Shown here one piece after another: positions 47,571-56,700 of a DNA stretch of 64,000 nt. The notes beneath the pieces are model-generated. The model saw only the letters and a program-made list of their open reading frames with translations, did no database searches and was not told the origin of the DNA. Location: the NCBI RefSeq assembly GCF_000734895.2, contig NZ_CP011382.1, positions 1 to 64,000 of the forward strand, in the 5' to 3' direction. The stretch comes from Calothrix sp. 336/3. Lineage in GTDB: Bacteria; Cyanobacteriota; Cyanobacteriia; Cyanobacteriales; Nostocaceae. The translations under genes and the position numbers were made by a program. Every line of letters starts with the position of its first letter. Positions within the stretch are counted from its first letter, which is position 1.

Positions 47571-48452
47571 ATGGAGCTTCGACATCTTCGTTACTTTACT
47601 GCTGTAGCCGAATCACTAAGTTTCAGTCGCGCCTCGGAAGCCTTGGGTATCGCCCAACCGCCACTCAGTCAACAAATTAAGGCATTAGAGACAGAACTAA
47701 ATGTGCAATTATTCAATCGCTCTACTCATCCGATCCAATTGACGATCGCGGGTCAAATCTTTCTGCAAGAAGCTCGCGCTATCCTGTTGCAATTAGATCA
47801 GGCAACTCGGACAACCCAACAAGTTGATCGGGGATATTTAGGTAAGCTCACCCTGGGGATTCACAACTCCTTTGCAAATAGCCATCTACCTGGATTGGTG
47901 GCTCAGTTTCATCAGCAGTTTCCTGATGTGCGATTAGAATTTCGTGAAGTGACTGTAGTCCAGGAGTTAGAACTATTACAGAATCATCAAATTGATGTAG
48001 TTTTTCATCGATCCCCAGCCATCTATCAGGATGGGATGACCTTTAATTGTCTGCCATTGTTAGAGGAGGAATTTGTACTCGTTCTGCCCGAAAATCACCC
48101 CTTAACCGCACGAGCGATCGTCCCCTTAACTGACCTGAAAGGCGAATCTCTTATCCTGCCTGACCTGGATGTCTTACCTTTTTATCGCCAGGTAATTAAT
48201 GCTTGCCGTCAAAGCGGATTTGAACCTAGGCTAGATTTGAGTATTCGTTCGGGTGGATTAATCACCTTACTTAGTTTGGTAGCGACTGGACTGGGATTAT
48301 CCGTAATGCCAGCACATACACAAATTCTGAACCGCCAAGGTGTTGTCCATCGACCAATCCAAGGACTTCAGTTAAAACGTCACATCACCCTCCTATGGCG
48401 TAAAAATGAGGATTCTCCTGTTTTGAATAATTTCATCAAATTCTTTGAGTGA
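47571..48452 (+). CDS. LysR-family transcriptional regulator
   Basis: A 293-residue regulator. The ATG at 47571 (MELRHLRYF) is the standard LysR start; a TTG two codons upstream is rejected. The winged helix is at about 1-60 (SFSRASEALGIAQPPLSQQIKALE, in two pieces), and the C-terminal effector domain spans about 90-290 (LGIHNSFANSHLPGLVAQF, LLSLVATGLGLSVMPAH). Such proteins usually regulate the divergent gene, here the orphan operon. The inducer is unknown. Confidence 0.92.
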   Translation: MELRHLRYFTAVAESLSFSRASEALGIAQPPLSQQIKALETELNVQLFNRSTHPIQLTIAGQIFLQEARAILLQLDQATRTTQQVDRGYLGKLTLGIHNSFANSHLPGLVAQFHQQFPDVRLEFREVTVVQELELLQNHQIDVVFHRSPAIYQDGMTFNCLPLLEEEFVLVLPENHPLTARAIVPLTDLKGESLILPDLDVLPFYRQVINACRQSGFEPRLDLSIRSGGLITLLSLVATGLGLSVMPAHTQILNRQGVVHRPIQGLQLKRHITLLWRKNEDSPVLNNFIKFFE

Positions 48453-48523
48453 AAACTTTTAGGGCTTTCAAACATCCCATCTCATCTGGTAAGTTGCAAT
48501 CAACCCAGTACAAATAACTCAAC

Positions 48524-49036
48524 GTGATAGAGCAACTCCAGGTAGAAATCACCGCCTTAGAAGCAGAAATCGCCACTTTACTCCAAGAGCGTACAGATTT
48601 AGGCAAGGACATTATGTTACCTACTGATGACGCGCCCCCTCCCATCCTTGTGGTAGCGTATCGTCGTCTGGCACGGGAAAATCCAGAATTATTTGCCGAA
48701 CTGAAAGGAATTGATGACGCGATCGCAGCTCTGGAAAATCAACTTACCAAAAAACAATTACAACTACAACGCCTTATTCCCCAAGCTAGACGCGCCTACC
48801 AAGAGCAACAGCTAGAAGAAGCCAGACAGCAAGCACAAATTCACGCAGATCGTATTAACGAAATTGCTGCCCAACTGGCTATCGAAATTCGTGCCCTCAA
48901 AGCTTGTGCTGACGAACTCAGTCCTTTATATTGGCAAGTCTACTACAAGCCCTTCATCACAGGCTTCAAAACTATCTCCGTACCCTATATCCGCTCTGAT
49001 GGGGATGTGTGGACGATTGTCAATCGAATTGTGTGA
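48524..49036 (+). CDS. Coiled-coil protein, function unknown
   Basis: A 170-residue soluble protein with two coiled-coil stretches (about 1-30 and 68-125, rich in Glu, Gln, Ala and Leu) and a C-terminal region WQVYYKPFITGFKTISVPYI. It starts at GTG, 71 nt after lysR, on the same strand. No family is recognised. It could be co-transcribed with lysR. Confidence 0.6.
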   Translation: MIEQLQVEITALEAEIATLLQERTDLGKDIMLPTDDAPPPILVVAYRRLARENPELFAELKGIDDAIAALENQLTKKQLQLQRLIPQARRAYQEQQLEEARQQAQIHADRINEIAAQLAIEIRALKACADELSPLYWQVYYKPFITGFKTISVPYIRSDGDVWTIVNRIV

Positions 49037-49379
49037 AAGTTAATGACTCTAGTACACTGCCAAGGTTAATTTGAGGGATATGCCCCCCTCGTCCCCCTCG
49101 TCCTCCAATTCAAATTGGACAGACTACTAGAAAAAGTGCCTACGTAAAATATTCCGGAAATCTGGTTCACGTTACTGTATGTAACATTGTCTGGAGCTAA
49201 TATTTTTGTTTGACGTTGCAATCCGTTACAAATAGAATGGATTTGCCCTGTACTCAGTGAGTATTTATTCTTAATTTATCCTAGGAAAAGCCTAAAAATA
49301 GGAATAAATAACGTTTACAAAACTACAAGCGGCTTCATACAATGTAATTAAAGTTAAAAACGTAAAACGATTGTCAGTG
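49037..49379. other. Intergenic region upstream of ndhD
   Basis: About 340 nt. It contains a C-rich CCCCCTCGT string (about 49082-49106), the small palindrome TCCAATT-CA-AATTGGA at 49104-49119 and the candidate ndhD promoter. No gene is seen. Confidence 0.4.
49314..49343 (+). promoter_or_regulatory. Candidate promoter of ndhD
   Basis: TTTACA at 49314-49319 and TACAAT at 49338-49343 are separated by 18 nt, about 36 nt before the ndhD ATG. It matches a sigma70-type promoter fairly well; no experimental support is available. Confidence 0.4.
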
Positions 49380-50993
49380 ATGAGCGCCTTTGAATTTCCT
49401 TGGTTAACAGCCATAATTCTCTTACCGGCGATGGCATCTCTAGCCATCCCTTTCATTCCAGATAAAGAGGGTAAAACAGTTCGGTGGTATGGATTAGGAG
49501 TGGCGATCGCGGATTTCGCCCTCATGATTTACACCTTCTGGCAAAATTACGACTTCCAAAATTCTGCCTTTCAACTCGTAGAAAAATATGCTTGGGTTCC
49601 CCAATTAGGCTTGAATTGGTTAGTAGCAGTAGATGGTTTATCCATGCCTCTCATCTTACTGACTGGCTTAATCAACACCCTAGCAATATTCGCGGCTTGG
49701 AAAGTTACCAACAAGCCGCGTTTGTTTTATGCCTTAATGTTAGTCATGTACAGCGCCCAATTAGGGGTGTTCGTGGCTCAAGACCTACTATTGTTCTTCT
49801 TAATGTGGGAAATTGAACTGGTTCCCGTATACCTGTTAATTTCCATCTGGGGTGGTGCTAACCGTCGCTACGCCGCCACTAAATTTATCATCTATACTGC
49901 TGCCGCTTCTATCTTTATTCTTGTTGCTGGTTTCGCCATGGCATTCTCCGGTGATACAGTCACCTTCGATATGGCGGAATTGGGAATGAAACACTACCCT
50001 AGAACCTTAGAATTCCTTGCCTACGCTGGCTTCTTAATTGCTTACGGCGTGAAAATGCCAATTTTCCCCCTTCACACTTGGTTGCCCGATGCTCATGGTG
50101 AGGCTTCTGCCCCTGGTTCCATGGTTCTGGCTGGTGTATTGTTGAAAATGGGTGGTTATGCATTGATTCGCTTCAACATGGAAATGCTACCCAATGCCCA
50201 TGTTTACTTTGCTCCTATTCTGGCAATCTTAGGTGTTGTTAACATTATCTACGGTGCTTGTTGCGCCTTTGCCCAAACTAACTTGAAACGTCGCCTAGCG
50301 TACTCTTCCATCGCTCACATGGGCTTCGTACTGGTAGGTATTGCTTCCTATACAGATATTGGGATGAGCGGTGCGGTACTGCAAATGGTATCCCATGGTT
50401 TAATTGCTGCGGCTCTGTTCTTCCTCTCTGGTGTTGCCTACGAACGTACCCACACCTTGATGATGGAACAAATGGGTGGTATGGGTAAAGTTATGCCCCG
50501 TACCTTCGCTTTGTTCACCACTGGTGCGATGGCTTCCCTAGCATTACCGGGAATGAGTGGTTTTGTGGGTGAGTTGATGGTGTTCCTGGGTATTGCTACC
50601 AGCGATGTTTACAGTTCTAGTTTCAAGGTTGTAGTTGTCTTCCTGTCTGCGGTAGGTGTGATTCTAACTCCTATCTATCTGCTCTCTATGTTGCGCCAAG
50701 TTTTCTACGGTAAACAAAGTTCCGATTTGCACTTGGATGCATTTGTACCTGATGTCAAACCCCGCGAATTGTTTATCACCGCTTGTTTGATTGTTCCTAT
50801 CATCGGTATCGGTTTGTATCCTAAAATCGCAACTCAAGCCTACGATGTGAAAACTACAGAAGTTGCAACCCATGCACGTCAATTCCTACCTGTAGTTGCT
50901 AAACAACAACCTTCTAGCTTATATTCTCAAGTCTTCACAGCACCGACATTGGCTGAAGTCAAAACTCCTAAATTTCACTGGTTTGGTAAGTAA
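49380..50993 (+). CDS. ndhD: NDH-1 subunit NdhD (NAD(P)H-quinone oxidoreductase chain 4)
   Basis: A 537-residue membrane subunit of the proton-pumping cyanobacterial complex I, used in respiration and cyclic electron flow. There are about 14 membrane segments. Conserved points include [14 protein letters not shown] (with the key Glu), [21 protein letters not shown], and the [15 protein letters not shown] stretch. It resembles the NdhD1/D2 group rather than the CO2-uptake NdhD3/D4, but that is a judgement by eye. ATG at 49380 gives MSAFEFPWL, the family start. A terminator follows. Confidence 0.93.
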   Translation: MSAFEFPWLTAIILLPAMASLAIPFIPDKEGKTVRWYGLGVAIADFALMIYTFWQNYDFQNSAFQLVEKYAWVPQLGLNWLVAVDGLSMPLILLTGLINTLAIFAAWKVTNKPRLFYALMLVMYSAQLGVFVAQDLLLFFLMWEIELVPVYLLISIWGGANRRYAATKFIIYTAAASIFILVAGFAMAFSGDTVTFDMAELGMKHYPRTLEFLAYAGFLIAYGVKMPIFPLHTWLPDAHGEASAPGSMVLAGVLLKMGGYALIRFNMEMLPNAHVYFAPILAILGVVNIIYGACCAFAQTNLKRRLAYSSIAHMGFVLVGIASYTDIGMSGAVLQMVSHGLIAAALFFLSGVAYERTHTLMMEQMGGMGKVMPRTFALFTTGAMASLALPGMSGFVGELMVFLGIATSDVYSSSFKVVVVFLSAVGVILTPIYLLSMLRQVFYGKQSSDLHLDAFVPDVKPRELFITACLIVPIIGIGLYPKIATQAYDVKTTEVATHARQFLPVVAKQQPSSLYSQVFTAPTLAEVKTPKFHWFGK

Positions 50994-51051
50994 TTCTCTG
51001 TTCAACAAGGGCTGGCGCTATCACAGATTTTCGTTAAATTAAAACATTAGG

Positions 51052-51083
51052 TGGGGGAGTAGTTGTACTCTCCCATTTTTTTT
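51052..51083 (+). terminator. Rho-independent terminator of ndhD
   Basis: TGGGGGAGTA at 51052-51061 and TACTCTCCCA at 51066-51075 form a 10-bp stem (one wobble) with the 4-nt loop GTTG, then eight T. Confidence 0.85.
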
Positions 51084-51136
51084 GCTGGTTATGGTTAATA
51101 AAGAGATGGTAATTTTGATTGCAGGGGGAGTTAGTG

Positions 51137-51607
51137 ATGATTCGAGCAATCGCACCCGATGACACTACCGCATTACTGGCTTTAGCGGAAGCGACTGGTT
51201 TATTTCAACCAGAGAATATTGAGGAACTGGCTCAAATACTGGCTGCTCACTTCGATGACGCAAGTGATAGTTCTGGGATTTGGCTTACCGATGATGATAA
51301 CGATTTGGTGGCGATCGCATATTTTGCACCGGAACGAATGACAGAAGGGACATGGAATCTATATCTAATTGCGATCCATCCCAAATATCAGAGACAGGGA
51401 AGAGGTGCAGCGCTTTTAGCACACATCGAAAAAATGTTGATAGAACAGGGGGAACGAATACTACTGGTGGAAACTTCGGGTTTGGAGGGTTTTGACTACG
51501 TTCGGGATTTTTATCGCAAAAACGGTTTTGAAGAGGAAGCACGAATTCGAGATTTTTATCAAGCGGGTGATGACAAGATTGTCTTTCGTAAAGTCTTGAA
51601 AGTTTGA
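51137..51607 (+). CDS. GNAT-family N-acetyltransferase
   Basis: A 156-residue acetyltransferase. The ATG at 51137 is preceded by GGGGAG (51125-51130) at 6 nt. Acetyl-CoA binding is shown by LYLIAIHPKYQRQGRGAAL (motif A, 76-93) and the following helix; ETSGLEGFDYVRDFYRKNGF is the motif B region. It acts on an unknown amine in the cytoplasm. It lies just upstream of the HigBA pair but has its own leader. Confidence 0.85.
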   Translation: MIRAIAPDDTTALLALAEATGLFQPENIEELAQILAAHFDDASDSSGIWLTDDDNDLVAIAYFAPERMTEGTWNLYLIAIHPKYQRQGRGAALLAHIEKMLIEQGERILLVETSGLEGFDYVRDFYRKNGFEEEARIRDFYQAGDDKIVFRKVLKV

Positions 51608-51633
51608 GGGAAATAAATATGTATGTTTCCTGG

Positions 51634-51660
51634 TAGCATGATAACCGTGTCATTATGCTA
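51634..51660. promoter_or_regulatory. Candidate HigA operator
   Basis: TAGCAT at 51634-51639 and ATGCTA at 51655-51660 form an inverted repeat that ends 5 nt before the higB ATG. HigA-type antitoxins usually repress their own operon at such a dyad. The arms are short. Confidence 0.4.
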
Positions 51661-51665
51661 AATTG

Positions 51666-51962
51666 ATGATAGTATCATTTAAAGACCAAGGGACAGAAGA
51701 CATTTTTGATGGAAATGACTCCAAGGAAGCTCGCAAGCAATGTCCGATAAATTTGTGGGAAGTTGCCCGTAGAAAATTAGACCAAATCAACGCTGCATCA
51801 TCTTTAGATGACATCAAAGTCCCACCGGGAAATCGATTAGAATCGCTAAAAGGCGATCGCAAGGGACAGCATAGTATTCGGATTAATGAGCAATATCGAA
51901 TTTGTTTTACATGGATACTCGAAGGTGCATCGGAAGTTGAAATAGTTGATTACCATGATTGA
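51666..51962 (+). CDS. higB: HigB-type toxin (RelE/ParE superfamily)
   Basis: A 98-residue ribosome-dependent mRNA endonuclease of the HigB group, typically active when its antitoxin is degraded. Family marks are FKDQGTEDIF near the start, PPGNRLESLKGDRKGQHSIRINEQYRI written in two parts, and the C-terminal DYHD. The ATG at 51666 is used in place of the upstream TTG. It precedes the antitoxin gene and overlaps it by 8 nt, the reverse (toxin-first) order normal for higBA. Confidence 0.88.
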   Translation: MIVSFKDQGTEDIFDGNDSKEARKQCPINLWEVARRKLDQINAASSLDDIKVPPGNRLESLKGDRKGQHSIRINEQYRICFTWILEGASEVEIVDYHD

Positions 51963-52275
51963 GAAAAAATCAATGAAAATCCCCAAGTATCGATCCCCAT
52001 CCCATCCAGGTGAAATTCTGTTAAAAGATTTCTTGGAACCAATGGGAATAACCCAACGACAACTAGCTGATGCAATTCACGTTCCCTACCAGCGAGTCAA
52101 TGAGTTGATAAATCAAAAGCGGGGTATTACACCGAGTACCGCACTGCGATTGTCTAAGTTTTTTGGAAATAGTTCGAGTTTTTGGTTAAATCTCCAGCAA
52201 AATTGGGAAATATATCACGTTATTCAAGAAGAAGAGGGGGAATTAGAAGCTATTTCTCAATTTAAAGCTGTTTGA
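51955..52275 (+). CDS. higA: HigA-type antitoxin (Xre HTH)
   Basis: A 106-residue antitoxin and autorepressor. The helix-turn-helix lies at about 31-55 (GITQRQLADAIHVPYQRVNEL) and is preceded by HPGEILLKDFLEPMG, the hallmark of the HigA/VapI family. The C-terminal helix (WLNLQQNWEIY) neutralises the toxin in relatives. ATG at 51955 overlaps higB; ATG at 51973 is an alternative. It forms a complete pair with higB. Confidence 0.9.
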   Translation: MIEKKSMKIPKYRSPSHPGEILLKDFLEPMGITQRQLADAIHVPYQRVNELINQKRGITPSTALRLSKFFGNSSSFWLNLQQNWEIYHVIQEEEGELEAISQFKAV

Positions 52276-52298
52276 GTACAAGTTCTTATGAATTATTC

Positions 52299-53189
52299 CT
52301 ATTTCCTATCTACCAAAAGGCGATTTAATGTCATTTCCCCCACCTTTGCATAACGGGGATTGTCTATTAACCCTGTATCCAATAAAACCACACCAAAAAA
52401 TATCGCCCATCCTTTGGCTCGTTTTAAAGTCGCTTCCGAAATATTCCCATATTCTGCAATTATGCGATCGCGAGCATCTCGCTCTGCAAATACCATCCAA
52501 ATTGTTGCTAAATCAGTGGCAATGCCTCCAGATGTGATGTCACCCCAATCAATAATCCCCGCGATCGCTCCCTTTTCCACCAGTATATTAGCGGGGTGTA
52601 AATCTCCGTGTATCCATGTGGATTCTGTATCAATGGGTGCATCTAGAGCTTGATGCCAAATATCTTGAATTTCGAGTGTGATGAAATTTGTGTTTGTTAT
52701 TAATCGCTGCATACGCTCTGATAGCATGGCTTCTCGCTGCTGTAGGGGTACACCACGAAAGGGATTTTTGGGTGCTGCTTCTGGTGCTGCTTGGTGAAGA
52801 TGACGTAGAAAGGTAGCAAATTTGACGGCTTCTTCTGGGTGGGGTTGGCAGCGATCGCTGGGAGTTCCAACTAACCACGGTACAATACTCCAAGACCAGG
52901 GATAATTATTGTTTGGTTTGCCAATACGGTAGGGATTAGGAACGGGAATGGATAAACGGGGAGCGATTTGAGGAAGCCATATTTGCTCATGTTCAATGAG
53001 TTTGGCAGCCATTTCTCGACAGGGAAGACGAATTGCGAAATCTTCACCCAAACGGAATATGACATTATCCCAACCAGTATCAACTCGATAAATTGGTAAG
53101 TGGGCTAAATCTGGGTGTTGGGTTTGTAATAAGTTAGTTACCAAGGCTATATCAATTTCGATGTCTGGTGCTGGTGTTCCTTGTTGCAT
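52299..53189 (-). CDS. Aminoglycoside-phosphotransferase-family kinase
   Basis: A 296-residue protein with the APH/choline-kinase fold. Catalytic loop HGDLHPAN at 194-201 has Asp196 and Asn201, and GIIDWGD at 211-217 contains the metal-binding Asp. The N-terminal lobe has GWDNVIFRLG and AIRLPC. Family members phosphorylate small molecules; resistance is possible but not implied. ATG at 53189 is preferred over GTG at 53195. It is convergent with higA. Confidence 0.85.
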   Translation of the reverse strand: MQQGTPAPDIEIDIALVTNLLQTQHPDLAHLPIYRVDTGWDNVIFRLGEDFAIRLPCREMAAKLIEHEQIWLPQIAPRLSIPVPNPYRIGKPNNNYPWSWSIVPWLVGTPSDRCQPHPEEAVKFATFLRHLHQAAPEAAPKNPFRGVPLQQREAMLSERMQRLITNTNFITLEIQDIWHQALDAPIDTESTWIHGDLHPANILVEKGAIAGIIDWGDITSGGIATDLATIWMVFAERDARDRIIAEYGNISEATLKRAKGWAIFFGVVLLDTGLIDNPRYAKVGEMTLNRLLVDRK

Positions 53190-53276
53190 ATTCACTTTTA
53201 CTTCTGTCTATGAAAATCCTGGGACTATAAAATTTTATTTTGAAAAAGAAAAAGCAGATTTAATCGAGAGCGATAG

Positions 53277-53303
53277 AGCTACGCTCCGCTAAAGCGATCG
53301 CCA
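53277..53303. repeat. Dispersed CGTAGC-type element with HIP1 site
   Basis: GAGCTACGCTCCGCTAAAGC followed by GATCGCC resembles the arms of the 105-bp repeat and contains the HIP1 core GCGATCGC. Confidence 0.4.
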
Positions 53304-53609
53304 AGTGGCAAAGTTAAAGAAGTTGGGTTTCTTAAGAAGTTTAATATCTAAATACTCTCTTCAAACAATAGCAAGGTATAATTTTCATCTACCACCCCAA
53401 TATGGTAATCGTCAGTCGGTTGAAATAATTATCATTGGTTGACGCTGTAGAGTTATCGCAGATAAGCGCCATTCCAAGCCGAGATACAGGGATTTTACTT
53501 TTCGTGACAAGTTTGGTTTTTCTGGCTGACTTACTTAATAGAATGTGAGATTTGAGATTGAGAACAGCTCGCTAGCTTCTGGGAATCTACCAACTAGTAC
53601 CACTACGCG

Positions 53610-53714
53610 GAATTCACAATACCTCTTGCTCCCTTTGGGAGAGCTGAGTCGCAGAGCGACACGCTACGCGAATGCTAACAGAGGAGCTACGCTAACAAAA
53701 TTCAAAATTCAAAA
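53610..53714. repeat. 105-bp dispersed repeat, copy 2
   Basis: The near-identical partner of 40668-40772, with about five substitutions, the same palindromic arms and the same ATTCAAAATTCAAA end. It lies just upstream of the haemagglutinin-CHAT gene. Confidence 0.85.
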
Positions 53715-53727
53715 TTAATACAGCGTC

Positions 53728-56700
53728 ATGGAAATCACAATTACAAGCAACCACAAGCCAAAATCCTTGTCTCAAATATCTCTGCAATATTGCGGCACAA
53801 TTATTCTGGGAATATTTCCCCTCATTTTCCCAGGAAGCTACACCCTTGCACAAACCCCCATCACCCCAGCTAAGGATGCTACCAACACCATTGTTACACC
53901 CAACGGCAACCGCATTGATATTACGGGGGGACAATTTTCCTCAAATGGAGCCAATCTATTTCACAGTTTTGAAAAATTTGGTTTAAATCCTCAACAAATC
54001 GCCAATTTTCTTTCTAATCCTAATATTCAAAATATCCTAGGGCGGGTAGTCGGTGGCGATCCATCGGTAATTAACGGGTTAATTCAAGTTACGGGGGGAA
54101 ACTCTAATTTATACTTGATGAATCCTGCCGGAATTATCTTTGGAAATAACGCTAGTTTAAATGTTCCTGGGGCTTTTACTGCCACAACTGCCAACGGAAT
54201 TGGGTTTGGTTCTCAGTGGTTCAGTGCATTAGGAGTTAATGATTACACAAAGTTAAGTGGTAATCCCTCGGCGTTTAGCTTTGCGATGCAGCAACCGGGA
54301 GCGGTAATCAACCTGGGTAACTTAGCAGTGAAATCGGGACAAAACTTTACTCTCCTTGGTGGTACAGTCGTCAATAATGGTTCCATTACTGCACCAAACG
54401 GACAAGTTATTCTCAGCACTGTTCCCGGAGAAAAATTAGTCCGTATCAGTCAACCGGGAAGTCTATTAAGTTTAGAAATTCAACCCCTGACAGCAATTAC
54501 AACTTCTGCACAGAATTGGACTTTACCAATTTTATCCCTACCCCAATTATTAACCTCTGGGGGTAACGGTAATGCCAATAAATTAACTGTCAATCCAGAT
54601 GGTAGTGTAAAACTTTCCGGTTCGGGAATTACTGTGCAAAATGGTGATGTTGTCGTGGGTAACGTGACTACAAAAACTGCGACTGTATCAGCAAATCGAA
54701 ATTTGACGGGAGTCGAAAGTCAAATTATTACTACAGGAAATTTAACCCTGAGAGCAAGAAATACTGTCACTTTGAGAGATAGTAAAGTTAAGCCGTTGCT
54801 AGTAAAATCTGGTGCTAATTTAACGATTCAGGGCAACCAAGGTATTGATATCTTAGCACTCAATCACCCCCAAACACCTTTCCAAGCAGTGGAAAATCTC
54901 AAGTTAATTAGTAATGGGATAATTTCTGGAGATGCTCACTTTACGAGCGGAAATTTTTCTATTTTAAATCTCGCAGGTAAACCGGGTAATTTTGTCAGTT
55001 TATATGACCCAATTATTCGTTCATCAGGTGATGTTAATTTTGGTAATTATACAGGAGCATCGTTAAAAATTGAAGCCGTGGGCAATATCACCGGGGGAAA
55101 TATTACCATTACTAGTGTAGATACCACAATTCCCGGTTCTGACCCCGATGCACCGATTTTAACAGGTAGTAGGGCGTTAATTTTACGCGCTGGTTTATCT
55201 TCGGTGACTTCTCCTCAAACATCTCCTGGTTTTACCCTTTCTGGTACTCCTTCTCCCCAGGGAAGTATCACCGTAGGTAATATTCGTACTGACTTAGAAG
55301 GTAGTACAGAAGGTTTACTTATTGGTAATAATGGCGGACCCGTGGAATTAACTGCTCGTGGTAATATTAAGGCTGGAAATATTACTACAGGAACAGTGAA
55401 TATAGAAGAAGGTTCAACTGCTCGTGCAGGTAATATTAAAGTTATCAGTAGTCAAGGTAACGTTGAATTAGAAAATATTTCCGCAACTGCGAGGAGTTTT
55501 AATAATGCGATTGGTGGCAAAGTAGAAGTTACGGCTAATAATGGTAGTATTAAAATTGGTAGAATCGACACTTCTGCGTCTTTAAATTCTGCACAATCTA
55601 CCAATGCTACTGCTGTGGGTGGTGATGTTTTCCTCGAAGGTGGGGAAATAAACTTTGGTAGTATTAATGCTCAAGGATTTGGTTTATCTTTCTTTCAATC
55701 ACAGATAGGAATACCCGTTGGTAGGGGTGGTAATGTCACTTTAATTGCTAAGGGTGTACCCAATGGAATCATCAAAGGTACGAATACCATTCCTTTACCT
55801 GGTACTGAAAGTGGTTTACCCAATGTTCCGGCAAATACGACAATTTTGACAAGGGGAAATCAGCAATCGGGAAGAGTACGAATTACTCACAATGGGGGTG
55901 CAAATAACGTTCCGTTTATTGTGGGGAATGCAACCTTGAATGGAACCTTGGGAGCAATTAATGCAGGTGATGGTTTTGTCATTGCACCAGGTGCGATTTT
56001 TCCTGTTTTACCTAATGGAGGGAATGCGGTGGGAACCCCGACAGGAATCACCATAACTTCAGTCAATACTCCCCCCAATTTAAATGTCACAAACTCATTG
56101 AATATTCCCCCCAATCAGTCATCGCTCAAAATTACATATGCAGATTTAAATCCAGTGGTGAGTGATATCAATTTGGATAATACCCAGGTAGTGATTGTGG
56201 AAGTCAAAGCTGGGATATTGCGGAAAAATGGTGTGATTGTCACCCCAGGAACGGTGATTAATATTACTGATGAATTGGAGTATACTCCACCGGATGGTGT
56301 CGCGGGAAATTTAGCTGCTTTTGTGGTGAGTGCAAGTGATGGGGTATCTAACTCGACACCGCAACAGGTGAATGTGAATATCACTCCAAAAGATGTTACC
56401 GATCCCATTCCTCCAGGAAAAAAATATCCCAATCCAGATAATCCAGATAATCCCAAGAATCCTAATGGTGACAAAAAGCCAACAGTTTGTGTGAGTTTTT
56501 GTGATACTGATAAGGAATTTACAAAGGATTATGGTGAGTATTTAGGTTTAAAACAACGGGGAACTATTACCATTCAAGAAACCCAGGAAATTCTCCAGAA
56601 AATTGAAAAATCAACGGGGGTTAAACCTGCAATTATCTATGTGAGTTTTGTTCCTTCTGGGAAAGACGAGAAAATAGTTGATGCAGAGTTAGATTCTGAT

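Larger units (their letters stand above)
53190..53727. other. Intergenic region with repeats upstream of the CHAT gene
   Basis: About 538 nt. It carries a CGTAGC/HIP1-type element at 53277-53303 and the second copy of the 105-bp repeat (53610-53714), ending 13 nt before the CHAT start. No gene is seen. Confidence 0.5.
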
